Shown: positions 57,233 through 64,000 of the stretch, in pieces
How positions within the stretch are numbered: position 1 is the first letter of the stretch
How the letters are laid out: each line of letters begins with the position of its first letter
Source of the DNA: Entomortierella parvispora
Lineage: Eukaryota > Mortierellomycota > Mortierellomycetes > Mortierellales > Mortierellaceae
Direction of reading: 5' to 3'
Length of the DNA stretch: 64,000 nucleotides
Assembly (NCBI GenBank): GCA_963573315.1
Contig: OY752147.1
Span: 434,001 to 498,000, forward strand
The notes under the pieces: generated by a model
Told to the model about the DNA's origin: nothing
Database searches by the model: none
What the model saw: the letters and a program-made list of their open reading frames with translations, nothing else
Made by a program: the position numbers and the translations under genes

Positions 57233-59615
57233 ATGCAAACCATCCCTGAGGACGCTCTCTCCAACGTCCTCCTCCTGCGCCCATCGTCGCGGGAGAACCA
57301 GTTTTCGGTCCTCGCGACCGCCGACCTTGCCCGTGCTGATGGCTCTTCCCGCACGCAGGTCTTCATCCATCAGTCATCCAAGCATCCACAAACTGATGAC
57401 CGCCAGCATGACCCAAGCCATTTACATCACCATTCGCATCACAATCATGACCCCTTTTCCGGCCCAGGTTTCCGTAAAGACTTTAATGCGTGGCACCATA
57501 TTATTCAGAACGCCTCCGTGGCCCTTGCAAACCCGTCCGGGATGGAACCTGTTCAAGAAGACGGCGGCGACCAATGCTGGCCTGACCAACAGCCATCCTA
57601 CCTTGTTCCCATCCTGGGTCAAGTCGACTTTGAATCTCAATTGCCTTCTTCGTCCTCCTCTTCCTTATCCAATGCCCTTGGAATCAAGCCCGGATCCTTT
57701 GCGAGCAAGAATCGATCCCGGGCCCCTGCACTGGTCATGGATTATTACCCGCGAGGAACACTTCGTCAAGCGTTGGACCGGGGCCACTTTTTAGAGACTA
57801 CGACAACAACAACGACGACGACGACGACGACTACACCGCCCATAGAAAAAAAGAAGAGATTAACCTCAGACTGGAAGGCCAAATTGGTTGTACTCAAGGA
57901 TATGGCACAAGCCCTGCATTTCATTCAAATCAAAATGTTGGGTCAACAACATGGACGACTTTCCAGTGATTCTATTTATTTGGACAATGACGGTCATGCG
58001 TTCTTGGCCTGGCATCCATTCAAGAACCGACACAACGATTTTGTCTCTGGAAAAGTGGAAGCCTGTCGTTGGTTTGCGCCTGATATTTTAAGGACCTTGG
58101 CCGACAAACTGAAAGCATCGTCCACCACCACCACCCACAAGGACCAGCACCCACCGTCTTCATCGAATGCGAACGCGGTAGAAAACAAGATTGTAGAGGT
58201 CGACCAGGATGACATGTACTCGTTCGGAATGTTGGCTTGGGAAATGGCGACGGATGAGTTGCCGTTTGGTCAGATGGTAGAACCTATACCTTCAAAGCTT
58301 GTTGGGGGTGCACGGTTCAAGGGTACACCACCTTTGTCGTTGCTTCGATTGATCCACCAATGGACAGATCTTGACAGGACAAAACGGCCCTCTTGGTGTA
58401 CGATTGTCTCGCAACTGGATGCACTGGACCCAGATTCACTCTCGCGCGAGATCAGCATGCTGGGCAAGGATTTACCAGCGACACTGATCAAAACTGAACA
58501 ATTACCAACGACCCAACCAAATGCTGCTCCTCCTCCTCCAGAGCAACAGCAACAACAACAACAACAACAGCAACAGCAACAAAAGGCTGACAAAGACAAA
58601 TCACAGGTAGTCGACATGATGGAGTCTGTGCTCGACTCGACTTTTTACCGACGGGACCTCCCACCGCATCTGGATAGTTTGACCAGTGTAGAGGGCCGTC
58701 GACTCTTTCGGGAGATGGTGGTGGAGGGCATGGCCGAAAGTTTCTTCCCACTCTGCACCGCCTTCAATACGCAATCGGATCCCGCATTTTGTGGAGTGTC
58801 TTCTCTGTCAATGGTCCTGAATGCTTTAAGTATCGACCCTCGAAAGCAGTGGAAGGGGGTATGGAGATGGTATTCGGATGAACAACTGGATTGCTGTGCT
58901 AGTTTGGAGATCATGAAGCAAAAAGGCATCACGTTCAATCAGTTTGCCTGTCTGGCCCGTTGCCACGCAAAGGTCGTGGTCAAACGCGCTGACAAACATA
59001 CATTGGACGAGTTCCGAAAGGATGTCGAGAGCGTGTCGCGATCGGATAATATTCACATGGTCCTGTCCTTCTCAAGGTCGGCCCTTGGACAGACTGGATC
59101 TGGTCATTTCAGGTATACATGTCGGATAAAAAATTGGTGTTTTTCTTGCAAAAGCACAGGGGTTTTCCTATTCTTTTCGCGCTGACTAAAATCAAATCTG
59201 AACGATTTTTTTTAGCCCCGTGGGAGGGTTCCACAAGGAATCCGACAAGGCTCTGGTCATGGACACGGCCCGGTTCAAATACCCGCCCTTTTTCGCGACC
59301 GTGGAGCAACTCTGGGAATCGCTCTTGCCCAAAGATCCAGAGACGGGTCTCTGTCGAGGCTACTTTTTAATCACCACCACGGCCAAACAAAGACTGGATG
59401 CCCAACAGAAGCGACTCGAGTCCATCAAACTCTCCGGTTCATCCTCTTTGGCCGCGTCCGCTGCGTCTTCTGCCTCTTCTTCAACTCTGTCCCTGCCTTC
59501 TATGGAAGACTCGTCCGAAACTCCCGAATCAAAACTGAAGGAGATGCTGGAAGAGACTATTGGCGAAGGGGACGCCAGCGAGTGCGATTGTGACTGCATC
59601 AAGTCTACAAAATAA
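57233..59615 (+). CDS. Pseudokinase-phytochelatin synthase fusion protein
   Basis: Exons 57233-59112 and 59216-59615 encode 759 residues; the intron lies inside the catalytic GHF|SPVGG motif and is phase 2. Residues about 60-410 look like a protein kinase lobe (MDYYPRGTLRQAL, APDILRTLA in place of APE, DMYSFGMLAWEMATDELPF, TKRPSW). The catalytic loop reads HGRLSSDS instead of HRDLKPxN and no DFG is visible, so it is probably a pseudokinase. A Gln run (about 437-450) leads to a phytochelatin synthase domain (about 470-690): FYRRDLPPHL, QSDPAFCGVSSLSMVLNALS, WKGVWRWY, TGSGHFSPVGG and DTARFKYPP. The triad is Cys520, His625 and Asp643, with spacing nearly identical to plant PCS1. The end carries CDCDC, possibly metal-binding. 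Expected activity: transpeptidation of glutathione to phytochelatins for metal tolerance. Confidence 0.93.
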
Positions 59616-60324
59616 AGAGGATAGACACATCATCGATTTATTGTATGCAACAAGCTATATCAATGGCAGGAGGGCTGTTGTTCTTCTGTCTAAAGAGATG
59701 AAATAACCGAGTCTAGAACGCGCGCGCTATAAGAACATTAGGATAGAGAGGGAAGAAACAAGACGCACCACCACATGAAAAGAAGAAAAGAAAAAAAGAA
59801 AAGAATGGTCAATCAATGAACAGTAAATAGCTTGGGAAGGGGGTTCGGGCCAAAGACGAAACAAACGAATAACTGCCAACATTGCATTGTCCAAGTGTAC
59901 ATTCCCAACGCGTCTAAAGAGACAAAAAAATATAAAAGCACTATCACATTTATCTTTTTGCATTCTTCAAACTTCTTACATGTTTACGCGCGGGTCCCAA
60001 ATCGGTTAGTTCAGAGCTCTTGAATCCTCATAAGCGAACACTGTCAAAGACTAGTCCACGAAGCATACACCCCATGTCAGTCGTCGCCCTCCTGCTGATC
60101 TATCCAGGACTTTTGAATGGCAAAAAAGAGATAAAAAAAAAAAAAAAAAAAAGGTGACACGATGAACGGTAGGCAAAATTCAATCTGAAATGTTGAAGAA
60201 AGGAGAAAAGATTGCATGGGAAAGGAAGCCAAGCCGAAAAAGACTAGAACTTCGAGACAGGTGGTATGAGTGCAAACCGGTTTTTCTGGTCCAGCCATCA
60301 TGTGTTTTTTCACTGTATCCTTGG
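59616..60324. other. Convergent 3' region with A-rich runs
   Basis: 709 bases between the fusion gene and convergent PAP1. It contains AAATAAAG at the fusion stop codon, an A-rich patch at 59776-59800 and an A18 run near 60135-60152. No gene seen. Confidence 0.45.
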
Positions 60325-62946
<2,622 letters not shown>

Positions 62947-63092
62947 GTTTGTCGATGAGGGTGAGGTGATGAGGAAATCCTTTTGGGAGGAAGGAGAAAT
63001 GAACAAAATTGCAGGAATGGGAATGGAGGCATGGCAGGCTTTTTTTGGTTCAAAAACGGTCACCGAAAATATATTATCGTATGTGCTGCACT

Positions 63093-64000
63093 TTATTCAT
63101 AGAAAGACATCCCAATACCCTTAGGATGTGCCAGCAACCACCGTTCTACCTCGTCAATACGCGACTGCCAGTCCTCATCAGCCCAAGCTCGAGGACCTGT
63201 GAGCCCCGTGATGACCTCCAACTTTGGCCACTGTTTATACATCCACTCGAGCTCGGGGACCCCTATCCGGTGGGCCATCCAACTCACATCCAACATTGAA
63301 AGCTCCTTCAAGTCCCTAAGCAACTCCAGTCCAGCATCAAGCGAGAACGACAGGCACCAGTGCTGAAATGGTCGAACAATCATACCTCGGTCCAGTTCCT
63401 CCTCCATTTGATCGCGGATATCATCCAAGTCCCATGTATTTCCTCCAAGCGCCTCCGGATGCCCCAAAAGTAATGATTTGAGCTTGGTCAATTTCCCGAG
63501 CTGGGAATACACACGGCGTTCTCTCTGATCGCTGTCTGCCTTTGTCCGATCTTCGAGATCCAGGAACAATGGCTGTCCCTCTCTTCGATAGAGCACATCC
63601 CATCGTGGAATTCCACTGATCAGCACCTGGAGTTTCTCCAACGTCGCGGCGCAGCCCCATTCTCTTCTGTCGCTCGTAAAGTTGGGGTTGGAGACATCAA
63701 GAATTTGTGATGCATCAATGACAATATCTTCAGAAAAGATATAATGGCGGGTACACAAGGCGCCTCGGAGATGACGCAGCACCTTGGCCCCCTCTAAAAA
63801 CTGTTGGATTGGTTCGCCAGTTAATCCTCGTAATCCTTCAGAGTCGAGGACCTCAAGGGTCTCGACATGCTGCATCAAGGCCGTACAAGACAGAAGCCCG
63901 AAGTTCAACAGGAACGGTAGATAGAGCTTCTTCCATCCCCGGCTACTAAAGGAGAGGACCTGCGCAATAAGTTCATCCTTTAGGTCCTCGTCATCAGACC
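63093..64000 (-). CDS. F-box/LRR-type protein, N-terminus beyond window
   Basis: The frame is open from the stop at 63093 through the right edge at 64000, so about 302 C-terminal residues are visible and the start lies outside. Leucine-rich segments occur (MQHVETLEVLDSEGL, KVLRHLRGALCTRHY, ATLEKLQVLISGIPRWD, LTKLKSLLLGHPEAL, LKELSMLDVSWMAHRIG, WPKLEVITGLTGP). The plan, with a late D/E-W-x-x-x-W-P-K-L-E element, matches LRR regions of fungal F-box proteins, the same broad group as the genes at 15-22 kb but not closely similar to them. The domain that would prove an F-box is not in view. No intron is needed in the visible part. Confidence 0.75.
   Translation of the reverse strand, partial: SDDEDLKDELIAQVLSFSSRGWKKLYLPFLLNFGLLSCTALMQHVETLEVLDSEGLRGLTGEPIQQFLEGAKVLRHLRGALCTRHYIFSEDIVIDASQILDVSNPNFTSDRREWGCAATLEKLQVLISGIPRWDVLYRREGQPLFLDLEDRTKADSDQRERRVYSQLGKLTKLKSLLLGHPEALGGNTWDLDDIRDQMEEELDRGMIVRPFQHWCLSFSLDAGLELLRDLKELSMLDVSWMAHRIGVPELEWMYKQWPKLEVITGLTGPRAWADEDWQSRIDEVERWLLAHPKGIGMSFYE

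Overview
The window is nuclear DNA from a filamentous early-diverging fungus. The genes have many short introns (about 80-310 bases, one of 715) with GT-AG or GC-AG ends and TACTAAC-like branch points. They encode fungal families (Zn2Cys6 regulator, Axl2-like protein, Fus3/Kss1-type MAP kinase), F-box/LRR-type paralogues, and proteins with long Asn/Gln/Ser tracts. A Mortierella-like (Mortierellomycota) fungus is my best guess; this is inference from gene content, not a database result. All exon-intron structures were read by hand from splice sites, phase and protein-family continuity; I have no transcript evidence.

Layout. 1-1375: 3' end of a Pff1/ERMP1-like membrane protease (+). 1574-3145: BTB protein (-). 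3431-7882: seven-exon Zn2Cys6 transcription factor (-). 8802-9804: synaptobrevin (+), start codon split by an intron. 9986-10992: GPI-type secreted protein (-). 12451-14241: C2 protein with an Asn-rich tail (+). 15281-16705: LRR/F-box-like protein (+). 16.7-22.8 kb: a mobile, duplicated zone with a small secreted-protein candidate, a Harbinger-like transposase relic, two tandemly duplicated F-box/LRR genes (one decayed) and a pogo/Tigger-like relic. 23213-25828: VMS1 (+). 27131-32524: Axl2-like receptor (+). 33076-34714: SOSS-B-type ssDNA-binding protein (+). 35633-42738: very large coiled-coil protein (+). 43092-45180: TEY MAP kinase (-). 46297-47124: UPF0598 protein (+). 47.2-48.3 kb: a possible small gene and a degenerate minisatellite. 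48928-51402: NOT2 of CCR4-NOT (+). 51735-55410: polytopic membrane protein (-). 55824-56899: VPS20/CHMP6 (-). 57233-59615: pseudokinase fused to phytochelatin synthase (+). 60325-62946: poly(A) polymerase PAP1 (-). 63093-64000: F-box/LRR protein, cut by the window edge (-).

The genes do not form one pathway, as expected for a fungal chromosome. Several share themes: mRNA fate and translation quality control (NOT2, PAP1, VMS1), membrane traffic (synaptobrevin, VPS20), and polarity or mating-type signalling (MAP kinase, Axl2-like, C2 protein). The two most notable points are the pseudokinase-phytochelatin synthase fusion, with its full Cys-His-Asp triad and a short divergent promoter shared with VPS20, and four GC-AG introns among about 50 modelled, each forced by reading frame and protein family.
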